In this document: positions 1 through 10,249 of the stretch, piece after piece
Layout: each line of letters starts with the position of its first letter
Numbering within the stretch: the stretch's first letter is position 1
From: Stictocephala bisonia
Taxonomy: Eukaryota > Arthropoda > Insecta > Hemiptera > Membracidae
Direction of reading: 5' to 3'
Length of the DNA: 64,000 nt
Assembly: GCA_035578905.1 (NCBI GenBank)
Contig: JAQJVL010000111.1
Coordinates: 1,420,607-1,484,606, forward strand
Program-made: the position numbers and the translations under genes
The notes under the pieces: model-generated
Told to the model about the DNA's origin: nothing
Seen by the model: the letters and a program-made list of their open reading frames with translations, nothing else
The model's database searches: none

Positions 1-112
1 TGCCCTAACCAATACTTTCTACACGTCTGTATTTGTCAGTGTCCTAACCAATACTTTCTACACGTCTGTATTTGTAAGTGCCCTAACCAATACTTTCTAC
101 ACGTCTGTATTA
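1..112. repeat. 39-bp tandem repeat, about 3 copies (cut by window edge)
   Basis: Three near-identical copies at 39-bp spacing (starts near 3, 42 and 81), each holding CCTAACCAATACTTTCTACA followed by CGTCTGTATT. The array runs off the left edge, so its true length is unknown. No coding potential seen. Confidence 0.9.
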
Positions 113-324
113 TGTTACGTAATGCTGTCTCTATTTTAATAAAAATATATAAACATATTGACTAACATAAAAGGCATTCCTAGACTCTCTGAACAAAACA
201 AATTATTTCTGATAACCTCAGGGATGGTCCTGATAAAATATTTTGGAAGAGGTGGATATTCGATGGATATTTATAACTAGGCGCATAAAAAAACTGTTGA
301 GAAACACAACTTTCATACTTTTAT
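113..324. other. AT-rich DNA, nothing recognised
   Basis: No gene, RNA or clear repeat. Short open frames here have no family features. Confidence 0.5.
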
Positions 325-515
325 TGACCCAGCCACCCACCCATACAAGTACAGTTTTATTGACCATCCGCCCATCCTTACACGTACAGTAACAGTAGTA
401 TAGGCTATACCCAACCACCCACCCTTACACGTACAGTGGTATTGACCCAACCGGCCACCCTTAAACGTACAGTAGTATATACCCAACCACCCACCCTTAC
501 ACGTACCCTAACTTT
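325..515. repeat. GGGT/ACCC minisatellite (G-quadruplex-type family), copy 1
   Basis: Degenerate repeats of roughly 35-60 bp made of CCACCCACCC followed by TTACACGTACAGTAGTATA. On the minus strand this reads as tandem GGGTGGGTGG blocks. The same unit recurs at 13122-13245, 14449-14560 and 34715-34848, so it is a dispersed minisatellite family. Four closely spaced G-runs are the standard requirement for a G-quadruplex; folding in vivo is inference. Confidence 0.7.
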
Positions 516-1800
516 TACAGACATTTTAATTTTGTATTAAATTTGTGTTGTGTGACGTTTACTTGTACTGTATTTTTATTTTCGCAGATCTTATTTTATT
601 CCACAAAGAATGGGTTTTTAACCACATTGATATGTTTTTATTTTCATGTTTGTGTTCGTGAAAATGGCCCTGGATAGCTAAGTAGTTTTTTTTTTTTTTT
701 TTTAGTTTAATTGGTGAAATAGGACTAAACGATAGAAAACAATTAATTCAAGCAAAGCATGTTTATTGACTTATTATTGATATGTTAAACAGACTTGCTA
801 CACTAAACAACGGATTATACCAAGATGGCTATTGTAAATCGGGTATTTTGTCGAATCTATTAAGGTTATATGCTCTTAGTTGTCTCTGCGTGCTTTGATA
901 TCAGTCGTCTACTCGTGAAAGTATATAAGTCAAAGACGTGAAAGCGAGTGGATCATATCTCTGTGACAAGTCCATTAGGGATCGTGACGTCACACAACCA
1001 ACAGAGCGTGACTGGTGCCATTTACTCTTATCAAAGACGTATAAATTATAGTGCACGGCTCGGCTCTCCGCAATCCACACGTCTGTGAACCGGTCCACAG
1101 CTGATCATCCCACTTTTGGCAACCTAACCTATAATTGAACACTTGGGAATGTCGTATTTAATAATGTCGCTGGACAACGAGACTTAGATGGCTGCCATTA
1201 TAGTGCTTCTGACCTCAAATCATTCGAATTAACTTCAAGACTGCTCCAGATAGCTGTAAATTACTTAATAGCCTTTGAGGCGTGGCTATCAACACCATAC
1301 TAGGTGATTACGTTCGTTGGATGAAACAAAGTAATCCTAAAGGCTGAATCAATAAACTGACTATATTATTAAAATATATACAAACAAATACTTGGAGAAT
1401 ATTAATTTTTTTTAAATCAATATTTATTTTTATTTAAAGAGAATGAATAGTTATGAAATTAATGTTATGGTAATAAACTAATAAACTAAGTGGCTGAGAA
1501 GTTAGGCTTGTTAACTAACATGAATAATTGGGCATCGAAAATGACTCAAGCTAGTATTGGAAATATCAATAGAATAAACTAAAAAAAGTAACGGTTGTTG
1601 ACAAGTCGGTTAGTTCCAAACACACTGTTATAGAAAGGAATAGATCTCGACCAAAATAAATATAGTGCAGATAGACAACTAAAAATGCTTCAATAAAGAT
1701 TAAAAATGATTATTTATTTACAACAATATTTTATTTGTTTTTTTCTCGCCGCAATAGTTAGACCGTAACTCATGATATTGATATAAGGTAAAAGTTACCT
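516..1800. other. AT-rich intergenic DNA with one GC-richer patch (about 890-1140)
   Basis: No supported gene. There is a poly-T run near 686-704. The patch 890-1140 is richer in CG dinucleotides and contains one GTGACGTCAC. It could be an old element or regulatory DNA, and the sequence alone does not decide. Confidence 0.4.
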
Positions 1801-1807
1801 AAAAACT

Positions 1808-1885
1808 AGAATTGGTCGGTAGCGTAGTTGGTCCAATCATGTGCTAAAGTTTCCGAGATCGATCCCAATCAGAGTCATAACAATA
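1808..1885 (+). mobile_element. Degenerate tRNA-derived SINE head (tentative)
   Basis: GGTAGCGTAGTTGG resembles a pol III box A (TRGYnnAnnGG) and GAGATCGATCCC, about 40 bp later, resembles box B (GGTTCGANTCC). The spacing fits a tRNA head, but no complete cloverleaf can be drawn, so a decayed SINE is more likely than a tRNA gene. Confidence 0.4.
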
Positions 1886-2284
1886 ATTTTTAACAGGTAT
1901 AATAAGCTGATAGCCACGGAACGTTCATTTGTCATTGGGCTACTAATTAATGGCACTTTCTAAGTAATAGCCAGCCTTAGTATGTAACAATGACAAACAA
2001 TTACACTCACCACAATCATTCGAAATGTACAGTGGCCCTTGTCTTGACAATCGGCGTCTTAAAAATAAATAAATATGAACGTCAAGAAAATTACATAGTT
2101 AGTTTGCCTTGATTAAAAAAAGTATACAATATAAAGCGTAGATTTTTTTTATAAATGCTACATTTTATAAAAATTGGAGCAAAACTTTGCAATGGACTTT
2201 TTGCAAATTATTTTTTTATTAGTCTGTGATAACGTTTGAACCTTTTACATTGGTGGAAGTAAAAATGATTCCATTGACAACTAA
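1886..2284. other. AT-rich DNA, nothing recognised
   Basis: No gene or clear repeat seen between the SINE-like head and the LINE remnant. Confidence 0.5.
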
Positions 2285-2342
2285 CACATTTTATTCTTGA
2301 CTAAATCTACCATTTGTAAAGCCATTAGTGAAATAAGGCCCA

Positions 2343-3850
2343 AAAGATCCTCTGGTTCAGATAGTATCCCTGGAGTTGTGGAGACACGTTAATTTAAGTC
2401 CTTGTCCTTTCTTCGCTGTCATCTTGTATAATCAAGTTCCTCTGGTTCAGATAGTATCCCTGGAGTTGTGGAGACACGTTGGTTAAGTCCTTGTCCTTTC
2501 TTGGCTGTCATCTTGTATAATCAAGATCCTCTGGTTCAGATAGTATCCCTGGAGTTGTGGAGACACGTTGGTTAAGTCCTTGTCCTTTCTTCGCTGTCAT
2601 CTTGTATAATCAAGATCCTCTGGTTCAGATAGTATCCCTGGAGTTGTGGAGACACGTTGGTTAAGTCCTTGTCCTTTCTTCGCTGTCATCTTGTATAATC
2701 AAGATCCTCTGGTTCAGATAGTATCCCTGGAGTTGTGGAGACACGTTGGTTAAGTCCTTTCTTGGCTGTCATCTTGTATAATCAAGATCCTCTGGTTCAG
2801 ATAGTATCCCTGGAGTTGTGGAGACACGTTGGTTAAGTCCTTGTCCTTTCTTGGCTGTCATCTTGTATAATCAAGATCCTCTGGTTCAGATAGTAACCCT
2901 GGAGTTGTGGAGACACGTTGGTTAAGTCCTTGTCCTTTCTTCGCTGTCATCTTGTATAATCAAGATCCTCTGGTTCAGATAGTATCCCTGGAGTTGTGGA
3001 GACACGTTGGTTAAGTCCTTGTCCTTTCTTCGCTGTCATCTTGTATAATCAAGATCCTCTGGTTCAGATAGTATTCCTGGAGTTGTGGAGACACGTTGGT
3101 TAAGTCCTTGTCCTTTCTTCGCTGTCATCTTGTATAATCAAGATCCTCTGGTTCAGATAGTATCCCTGGAGTTGTGGAGACACGTTGGTTAAGTCCTTGT
3201 CCTTTCTTCGCTGTCATCTTGTATAATCAAGATCCTCTGGTTCAGATAGTATCCCTGGAGTTGTGGAGACACGTTGGTTAAGTCCTTGTCCTTTCTTCGC
3301 TGTCATCTTGTATAATCAAGATCCTCTGGTTCAGATAGTATCCCTGGATTTGTGGAGACACGTTGGTTAAGTCCTTGTCCTTTCTTCGCTGTCATCTTGT
3401 ATAATCAAGATCCTCTGGTTCAGATAGTATCCCTGGAGTTGTGGAGACACGTTGGTTAAGTCCTTGTCCTTTCTTGGCTGTCATCTTGTATAATCAAGAT
3501 CCTCTGGTTCAGATAGTAACCCTGGAGTTGTGGAGACACGTTGGTTAAGTCCTTGTCCTTTCTTGGCTGTCATCTTGTATAATCAAGATCCTCTGGTTCA
3601 AATAGTATCCCTGGAGTTGTGGAGACTCGTTGGTTAAGTCCTTGTCCTTTCTTGGCTGTCATCTTGTATAATCAAGATCCTCTGGTTCAGATAGTATCCT
3701 TGGAGTTGTGGAGACACGTTGGTTAAGTCCTTGTCCTTTCTTGGCTGTCATCTTGTATAATCAAGATCCTCTGGTTCAGATAGTATCCCTGGAGTTGTGG
3801 AGACACGTTCGTTAAGTCCTTGTCCTTTCTTCGCTGTCATCTTGTATAAT
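2343..3850. repeat. 89-bp tandem array, 17 copies, grown from LINE RT coding sequence
   Basis: Copies recur at 89-bp spacing (CTGGTTCAGATAGTATCCCT at about 2350, 2440, 2529, 2618 and so on to about 3767). One unit (about 2707-2788) has an 8-bp deletion; otherwise units differ by single bases (TTCG/TTGG, TATCC/TAACC). The unit reads KRSSGSDSIPGVVETR in one frame and a second RT stretch in another. The last unit leads straight into the downstream RT sequence, so the array is an in-place amplification of LINE sequence. Confidence 0.95.
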
Positions 3851-4453
3851 TCCTTTAAAATGGAAAGAATCTAAAATCATTCCTGTTTTCATATCTGGTG
3901 ATAAAAGTTGTCTTAAACAATATAGGCCCATTTCTTTGTTATATAATTTTACCAAGATCTATGATCTGCTTTTTTATAATGATATTCAATCAATATGTGC
4001 ATAACAAATTATATTCACAAATATGCATTTTAGCACGTAGATCAACTACTTATTACTAATTTAATAGAGTTTTCATACGATGTATCGTGAGAACACAATA
4101 GTGGGGGAAGACTAGATGTACTGACTTCTCTACAGCTTTTGACAAGGCCAGTCAATATGATATTCAAGGCTAGAATATATTCTTTTATCAAAAATAATTA
4201 ATGTTGATTTTTCAATAAACTTTACAAAGTTACTAGCTTCCTATCTAAGTAATAAGTGTCAATATTTGGTAGTTTCAAACAGTCAATCTAAGAGTTTGGT
4301 TAATTTTTCTGGAGTCCCGCAAAGCTCTGATTTAGGACCATTATATGTACATACATTATATGTACTTATTTAATAGTATTATTTACGATCTCCCAAATAA
4401 AATTAGATGTGCTAAATGTCTTTTATGTGTAGACGATCTGACGATATACTGGT

Positions 4454-4897
4454 TTGGGCAACAGTCTGGAATATATTTATTAAGTTTAAAACTATTGAGT
4501 AAATGTAATGAAACTTTGTGGTTACGTACATGTCCATACCACACATTTAGACATATTTTACTTGTTTTTCGCATAGCCAGGGAATGGCCCAATTAACTAA
4601 TTATGACATTAAACTTTTTTAGAGGCTGTATTTTATTAGAGTCATCCTTTTGACCTCAGGTTTGCACTTTTGTATTGTACAAACGAAGACCTTTAAAATG
4701 AAACATAATTCGAGGTAAGTCTTACATTTAACATTTTTAAGACTTTCTTTGTAGGCCATCTTTTGTAGACTATTCGAAAACTGAGTAAAATATGTCTAAA
4801 TGTTGGTATAGGGACATGAACATAACTGCAATGTTTCATTGTGTTTATTTCAATAGTTTTAAAATTAATAAATATATTCCAGACTGTTGCCCAACCC
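4454..4897. repeat. Inverted repeat inside the LINE
   Basis: The segment 4454-4565, starting TTGGGCAACAGTCTGGAATA, reappears as its diverged reverse complement at about 4780-4897, with about 220 bp between. It points to an inversion-duplication or a second, oppositely oriented LINE insertion in this remnant. Confidence 0.8.
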
Positions 4898-6060
4898 TGA
4901 ATTTACAGTGATGATTTATTTTGTAGTTGTAGATCAGTTGTATTTTTGTTGTTCCGAAAATAAAATGAGTCGAATTGAAAAATCTTATTTCATGATTTTT
5001 ACTAAGCAAAAGCATCTATTTTAGGATTATATGAAATTAATGGCTATCCATTACAAATTGTTAACGGAATGAAATATCAAGGTGTTATTTTTTTATTGTT
5101 CTTTAAAATTTGACCTACATTGCAGTTTTATAGAATATTATTATACAGAGAGTTGTATTAGAATTTATTTTTAGAAATATAAATTCTTTTAGTAACCCGT
5201 ATATGATTTACTATCCATTTATTTGTTTAGTTCGTTCCAGACTTGATTATTGTTCAGTTGTATGGAGTCCCTTTTTGCAATTATATATATGAATAATCTT
5301 TAAATAATACAAAACAAACTATCAAAACGTATATTTTTAAAAGATTTTAATCCATTGACTTTTTGAGTACCCCTAATTCCCTACAAATCACTTTCACTTA
5401 ATTTTTCCGTAAGTAAATTGTCAATAAGAAAAGATGTTCTCTTAATATAATAATTATTAAAAATTATCATTAATTTAATTAAGTCTATTTTTATTGAGTA
5501 AGATCATTTTTCATGTTTCTTATACAAATGTTGTAACAATTAAAGATTTGCTGATTCATTTATTGTTCCGATATGTAATACTATATCCCGTTTTAATTAT
5601 CCAATTGATCGTGTATTTAGATTGTATAACTTTTATAAGTTTCATATTGATGTATTTAGTAGTAGTTTGAACACTCTCCCTGTTGTTTTACTTTGTGAGT
5701 CATTTTAAATTGTTCACGATGTTATTTTTTCCGAGTATAATTGTTTTAGGGCAGTATTTACTTTGTGTCACTTTTTATATAGGATTAATAATTTAGTTTA
5801 TAAATTTAATATTATAATTAATATTCCTGTTTATTTTAATTGTTGTCATGATGGCTGTTTTAGGTGAGATTTTCTGTTCCTATGTCATGTAAATAAATAA
5901 ATAAAAATTCAACGTGTACAAAAATATAAAAGATTTACATTTGAATGGATATCAAATCAGTTTAATTGCAGTGAACATTAAACATGTATTGCATAGGTCC
6001 ATTTTACTTTAAATGCTATTTTATGCCTAGTTAAAACAATTTAATTACACCCAAACTACA

Positions 6061-9000
6061 ACATTCCTGCGCATTCATAAAACCAATGTCTCCACCCCCA
6101 GGTCCAGTGTCAACATACCAACTGTGCGGTCTCCAAGTTATTCGCCAAAAACTCACCCACACTATAAAGAGCATGGTAGGCCAGAAAGCCTTTTAATTGA
6201 GTTTTAAACGTCTTTGTCTTCTGGCAATTTTTATACAACTTGACAGTTTGTTGTAAAGATGGACACCTGCTCGTAAGTAACTGCTCTGTACCTCCCAGTC
6301 CTATAGTTGTCTCTGCCTCTGAGGACACCTGCACGTAAGTAACTGTTCTGTACCTCCCAGTCCTATAGTTGTCCCTGCCTCTGAGGACACCCGCTCGTAA
6401 GTAACTGCTCTGTACCTCCCAGTCCTATAGTTGTCCCTGCCTCTGAGGACACCTGCACGTAAGTAACTGCTCTGTACCTCCAGTCCTATAGTTGACCCTG
6501 CCTCTGAGGACACCTGCTCGTAAGTAACTGCTCTGTACCTCCCAGTCCTATAGTTGTCCCTGCCTCTGAGGACACCTGCACGTAAGTAACTGCTCTGTAC
6601 CTCCCAGTCCTATAGTTGTCTCTGCCTCTGAGGACACCTGCACGTAAGTAACTGTTCTGTACCTCCCAGTCCTATAGTTGTCCCTGCCTCTGAGGACACC
6701 CGCTCGTAAGTAACTGCTCTGTACCTCCCAGTCCTATAGTTGTCCCTGCCTCTGAGGACACCTGCACGTAAGTAACTGCTCTGTACTTCACAGTCCTATA
6801 GTTGTCCCTGCCTCTGAGGACACCTGCACGTAAGTAACTGCTCTGTACCTCCCAGTCCTATAGTTGTCCCTGCCTCTGAGGACACCTGCTTGCAAGTAAC
6901 TGCTCTGTACCTCCCAGTCCTATAGTTGTCCCTGCCTCTGAGGACACCTACACGTAAGAAACTGTTCTTTACCTCCCAGTCCTATAGTTGTCCCTGCCTC
7001 TGAGGACACCTGCACGTAAGTAACTGCTCTGTACCTACCAGTCCTATAGTTGTCCCTGCCTCTGAGGACACCTGCACGTAAGTAACTGTTCTGTACCTCC
7101 CAGTCCTATAGTTGACCCTGCCTCTGAGGACACCTGGTCGTAAGTAACTGCTGTGTACCTCCCAGTCCTATAGTTGTCTCTGCCTCTGAGGACACCTGCA
7201 CGTAAGTAACTGTTCTGTACCTCCCAGTCCTATAGTTGTCCCTGCCTCTGAGGACACCCGCTCGTAAGTAACTGCTCTGTACCTCCCAGTCCTATAGTTG
7301 TCCCTGCCTCTGAGGACACCTGCACGTAAGTAACTGCTCTGTACTTCACAGTCCTATAGTTGTCCCTGCCTCTGAGGACACCTGCTCGTAAGTAACTGCT
7401 CTGTACCTCCAATCCTATAGTTGTCCCTGCCTCTGAGGACACCTGCACGTAAGTAACTGCTCTGTACCTCCCAGTCCTATAGTTGTCTCTGCCTCTGAGG
7501 ACACCTGCACGTAAGTAACTGTTCTGTACCTCCCAGTCCTATAGTTGTCCCTGCCTCTGAGGACACCCGCTCGTAAGTAACTGCTCTGTACCTCCCAGTC
7601 CTATAGTTGTCCCTGCCTCTGAGGACACCTGCACGTAAGTAACTGCTCTGTACTTCACAGTCCTATAGTTGTCCCTGCCTCTGAGGACACCTGCACGTAA
7701 GCAACTGCTCTGTACCTCCCAGTCCTATAGTTGTCCCTGCCTCTGAGGACACCTGCTTGCAAGTAACTGCTCTGTACCTCCCAGTCCTATAGTTGTCCCT
7801 GCCTCTGAGGACACCTACACGTAAGAAACTGTTCTTTACCTCCCAGTCCTATAGTTGTCCCTGCCTCTGAGGACACCTGCACGTAAGTAACTGCTCTGTA
7901 CCTACCAGTCCTATAGTTGTCCCTGCCTCTGAGGACACCTGCACGTAAGTAACTGTTCTGTACCTCCCAGTCCTATAGTTGACCCTGCCTCTGAGGACAC
8001 CTGGTCGTAAGTAACTGCTGTGTACCTCCCAGTCCTATAGTTGTCCCTGCCTCTGAGGACACCTGATCGTAACTGCTATGTACCTCTCAGTCCTATAGTT
8101 GTCCCTGCCTCTGAGGATACCTGCTCGTTACTAACTGCTCTGTACCTCTCAGTCCTATAGTTGTCCATGCCTCTGATGACACCTGCTCGTAAGTAACTGC
8201 TCTGTACCTCCCTGTCCTATAGTTGTCCCTGCCTCTGAGGACACCTGCTCGTAAGTAACTGATGTGTATCTCCCAGTCCTATAGTTGTCCCTGCCTGGAG
8301 GACACCTGCTCGTAAGTAGCTGCTCTGTACCTCCCTGTCCTATAGTTGTCCCTGCCTCTGAGGACACCTGATCGTAAGTAACTGCTCTGTACCTCCCAGT
8401 CCTATAGTTGTCCCTGCCTCTGAGGATACCTGCTCGTTACTAACTGCTCTGTACCTCTCAGTCCTATAATTGTCCATGCCTCTGATGACACCTGCTCGTA
8501 AGTAACTGCTCTGTACCTCCCAGTCCTATAGTTGTCCATGCCTCTGATGACACCTGCTCGTAAGTAACTGCTCTGTACCTCCCTGTCCTATAGTTGTCCC
8601 TGCCTCTGAGGACACCTGCTCGTAAGTAACTGCTCTGTACCTCACAGTCCTATAGTTGTCCCTGCCTCTGAGGACACCTGCTCGTAAGTAACTGCTCTGT
8701 ACCTCCCAGTCCTATAGTTGTCCCTGCCTCTGAGGACACCTGCACGTAAGTAACTGCTCTGTACCTCCAGTCCTATAGTTGTCCCTGCCTCTGAGGACAC
8801 CTGCACGTAAGTAACTGCTCTGTACCTCCAGTCCTATAGTTGTCCCTGCCTCTGGTGCCATATTCGTGAATGTCTCGTCCCCGAATCAAAGCACTCTTAG
8901 AAATAAAGAAAGTTGTTGCTTCTAGAATGTAGAGGCTTCGTAAAGTCAAGATTCTTAATTTTTTGAAAATTAGCGTGAATGATCCTCTGAAATCAACTTT

Positions 9001-9090
9001 TTTGACTATACCAATCGCTCTTTTTTGTATGTTAAGAGGATAACTTGAATGGTTTAAACTTTGCTTGGATTGTAATATAATTACTCATAT
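6061..9090 (-). mobile_element. Decayed LINE on the minus strand, C-terminal part, split by a minisatellite
   Basis: Read on the minus strand from about 9030, one open frame gives the classic LINE C-terminal region: IQKRAIGIVKKV, then LRILTLRSLYILEA, then ALIRGRDIHEYGTRGRDNYR (about 9030-8845). The frame then enters a 62-bp array. It resumes at about 6270-6110 with SLQQTVKLYKN and FKTQLKGFLAYHALYSVGEF, the usual end of such proteins (FKxxLKxxLLxxAFYSVxEF), followed by a stop. The catalytic RT part is missing. The two LINE remnants are convergent, with their 3' ends meeting near 5910-6060. Confidence 0.85.
6255..8855. repeat. 62-bp tandem array, about 42 copies, with a 14-unit higher-order repeat
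   Basis: The unit is anchored by CCTATAGTTGTCCCTGCCTC and GAGGACACCTGCACGTAAGT. On the minus strand it encodes GRDNYRTGRYRAVTYERV, the LINE segment at the junction, so the array amplifies LINE coding sequence. A diagnostic series of variants (TTGCAAGTAAC, TACACGTAAGAAAC, CTACCAGTCC, GTTGACCC, GGTCGTAAG) occurs at about 6889-7150 and again 867 bp later, showing a higher-order unit of 14 monomers. Because 62 is not a multiple of 3 the reading frame shifts from unit to unit, so short open frames here are not genes. Confidence 0.95.
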
Positions 9091-9639
9091 AAGACGTACT
9101 AAATGGCTGGTTTAAATGAACTGGTCTATACGAAATGAATTTAAATATATTGGACCAAACTAAATAGGGAAATTAAGCCCAGTGATGCTCCACTTCATGG
9201 AACATAAAGCCTTATGAAGTAAATTAATCTAATATGGCATATGAAGTACGATGAGGAATAAGAGCAAATTAAAAACAGTTCTTTTTTAATTATTGATGAA
9301 TTCAGGCTTAAAACAAAATATGTTTGTGATGTCCATTTCATTACCCTCTAATGCCAGTCTGGGTGAGAAAACAAGTTCTTTATATTTTCTTTACCTAAGA
9401 TTCACGGTTATTTGAAGAAACACCGGTATTTATGAGAAAATAAAAGAAAAGTTATGGGTGGAAACAATTAATATTTGCATCTTTATCAAACCAAGTTAAT
9501 AAAATATTTAAAAAACATACAAATTTCAAATTAGCTTTCAAATAAAAATCCAAAATTAAAAACATACAATGAAATCCCAAATCTAACATTTTAAAAGAAG
9601 ACAAATCGGGAATTTATAACATTAAACAGTTAAAGTTCG
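9091..9639. other. AT-rich DNA, nothing recognised
   Basis: No gene or recognisable element; may be older 5' LINE sequence too decayed to read. Confidence 0.45.
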
Positions 9640-9832
9640 TCTTATTTTACCAGGCGAAATTAGGGCTAAGAAGCCCTCTCTCTAACCTGGGGACCAACGG
9701 CTTTACGTGACTTCCGACCCACGGGAGTGGCAGGGCAAAAACTGTTGTGGTTATATCGGGAATCGAACCCGGACTGATTGATTGAAGGCAAGCCAACGTC
9801 TTAGCGCCTTAGCTACGACCTTAGTTATCACA
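9640..9832 (-). mobile_element. tRNA-derived SINE
   Basis: On the minus strand the element starts GTCGTAGCTAAGGCGCTAAG (box A) and has CGGGTTCGATTCCCG (a perfect box B in a T-arm-like stem) about 45 bp on. It is followed by a tRNA-unrelated body containing GTGGGTCGGAAGTCACG and AAGCCGTTGGTCC. The head and body structure is that of a tRNA-derived SINE, not a tRNA gene: the acceptor stem cannot be closed. Confidence 0.75.
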
Positions 9833-10120
9833 GTTAAATGTAATAACTGTGAACATGTGTATATAAGCCAAACAAGAAGAAAAATCAAAACTCGGTATAA
9901 AGAACACAATGCAAATTTAAAATACGAACAAGCTGTAAAATCAGCAATGGCTAAACATACTGTAGAAACTGGGCATAGTTTTTCATTCTTTGAAATACTA
10001 AAGAAGTTAAACATCATAAGTATCTTGACGCTTACATGAATAAATATGGAGAAAAATTAGTCAATAATGAACCACAGTCATTTTTATTCGATAATAAACA
10101 TTCTCCTTTTATTTGATGGT
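9833..10120 (+). pseudogene. Penelope-like retroelement, GIY-YIG endonuclease fragment
   Basis: The open frame at 9782-10039 contains CNNCEHVYISQTRRKIKTRY followed by KEH and, 30 residues later, AKHTVETGHSF. This is the C-terminal GIY-YIG endonuclease of Penelope-like elements (family pattern C..C...YIGQTGR....R..EH ... H..ETGH). The usual YIG is YIS here. The frame then breaks near 10003; the next frame continues HHKYLDAYMNKYGEKL to SPFI with a stop at about 10117, matching the family's end. Only the C-terminus is present, 5'-truncated and frameshifted, so it is a dead fragment. It abuts the SINE. Confidence 0.8.
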
Positions 10121-10249
10121 TTAAAATATAATTTAGCCATATGTGTGTTTATTCCTATGCAACATATGTTTAAATCAATTATTTATTAATTTCTAAATAA
10201 ATGAAAAATTTAAATGTTGTATTTTTTTATGTGAGTGTTTAATAATGGT

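Larger units (their letters stand above)
2285..5910 (+). mobile_element. Decayed non-LTR retrotransposon (LINE, jockey/CR1-like), reverse transcriptase remnant
   Basis: Scattered in-frame pieces follow the order of a LINE reverse transcriptase. KRSSGSDSIPGVV is at the 5' side (about 2342-2385, also the seed of the internal array). The motif SKIIPVF...YRPISLLYNF is at about 3867-3950. STAFDKA is near 4130. GVPQSSDLGP (family GVPQGSxLGP) is at 4311-4340. CLLCVDDL at about 4418-4441 is the [FY]ADD catalytic motif with A replaced by V. RSRLDYCSVVWSP lies at about 5232-5268. The copy ends in (TAAA)n at about 5888-5905, a typical LINE tail. Many stops and frameshifts make it non-functional. A 17-copy 89-bp array (2343-3850) sits inside the RT region, and a piece just after the catalytic motif is present a second time in inverted orientation (4454-4565 versus 4780-4897). 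Clade assignment is tentative. Confidence 0.85.

Noticed and set aside
2343..8855. Regular repeats that could suggest a CRISPR array
   Set aside because: Units are contiguous with no unique spacers; they are LINE-derived minisatellites in an insect genome.
9760..9832. Possible minus-strand tRNA gene
   Set aside because: Box A and B are present but no closed cloverleaf; SINE body attached.
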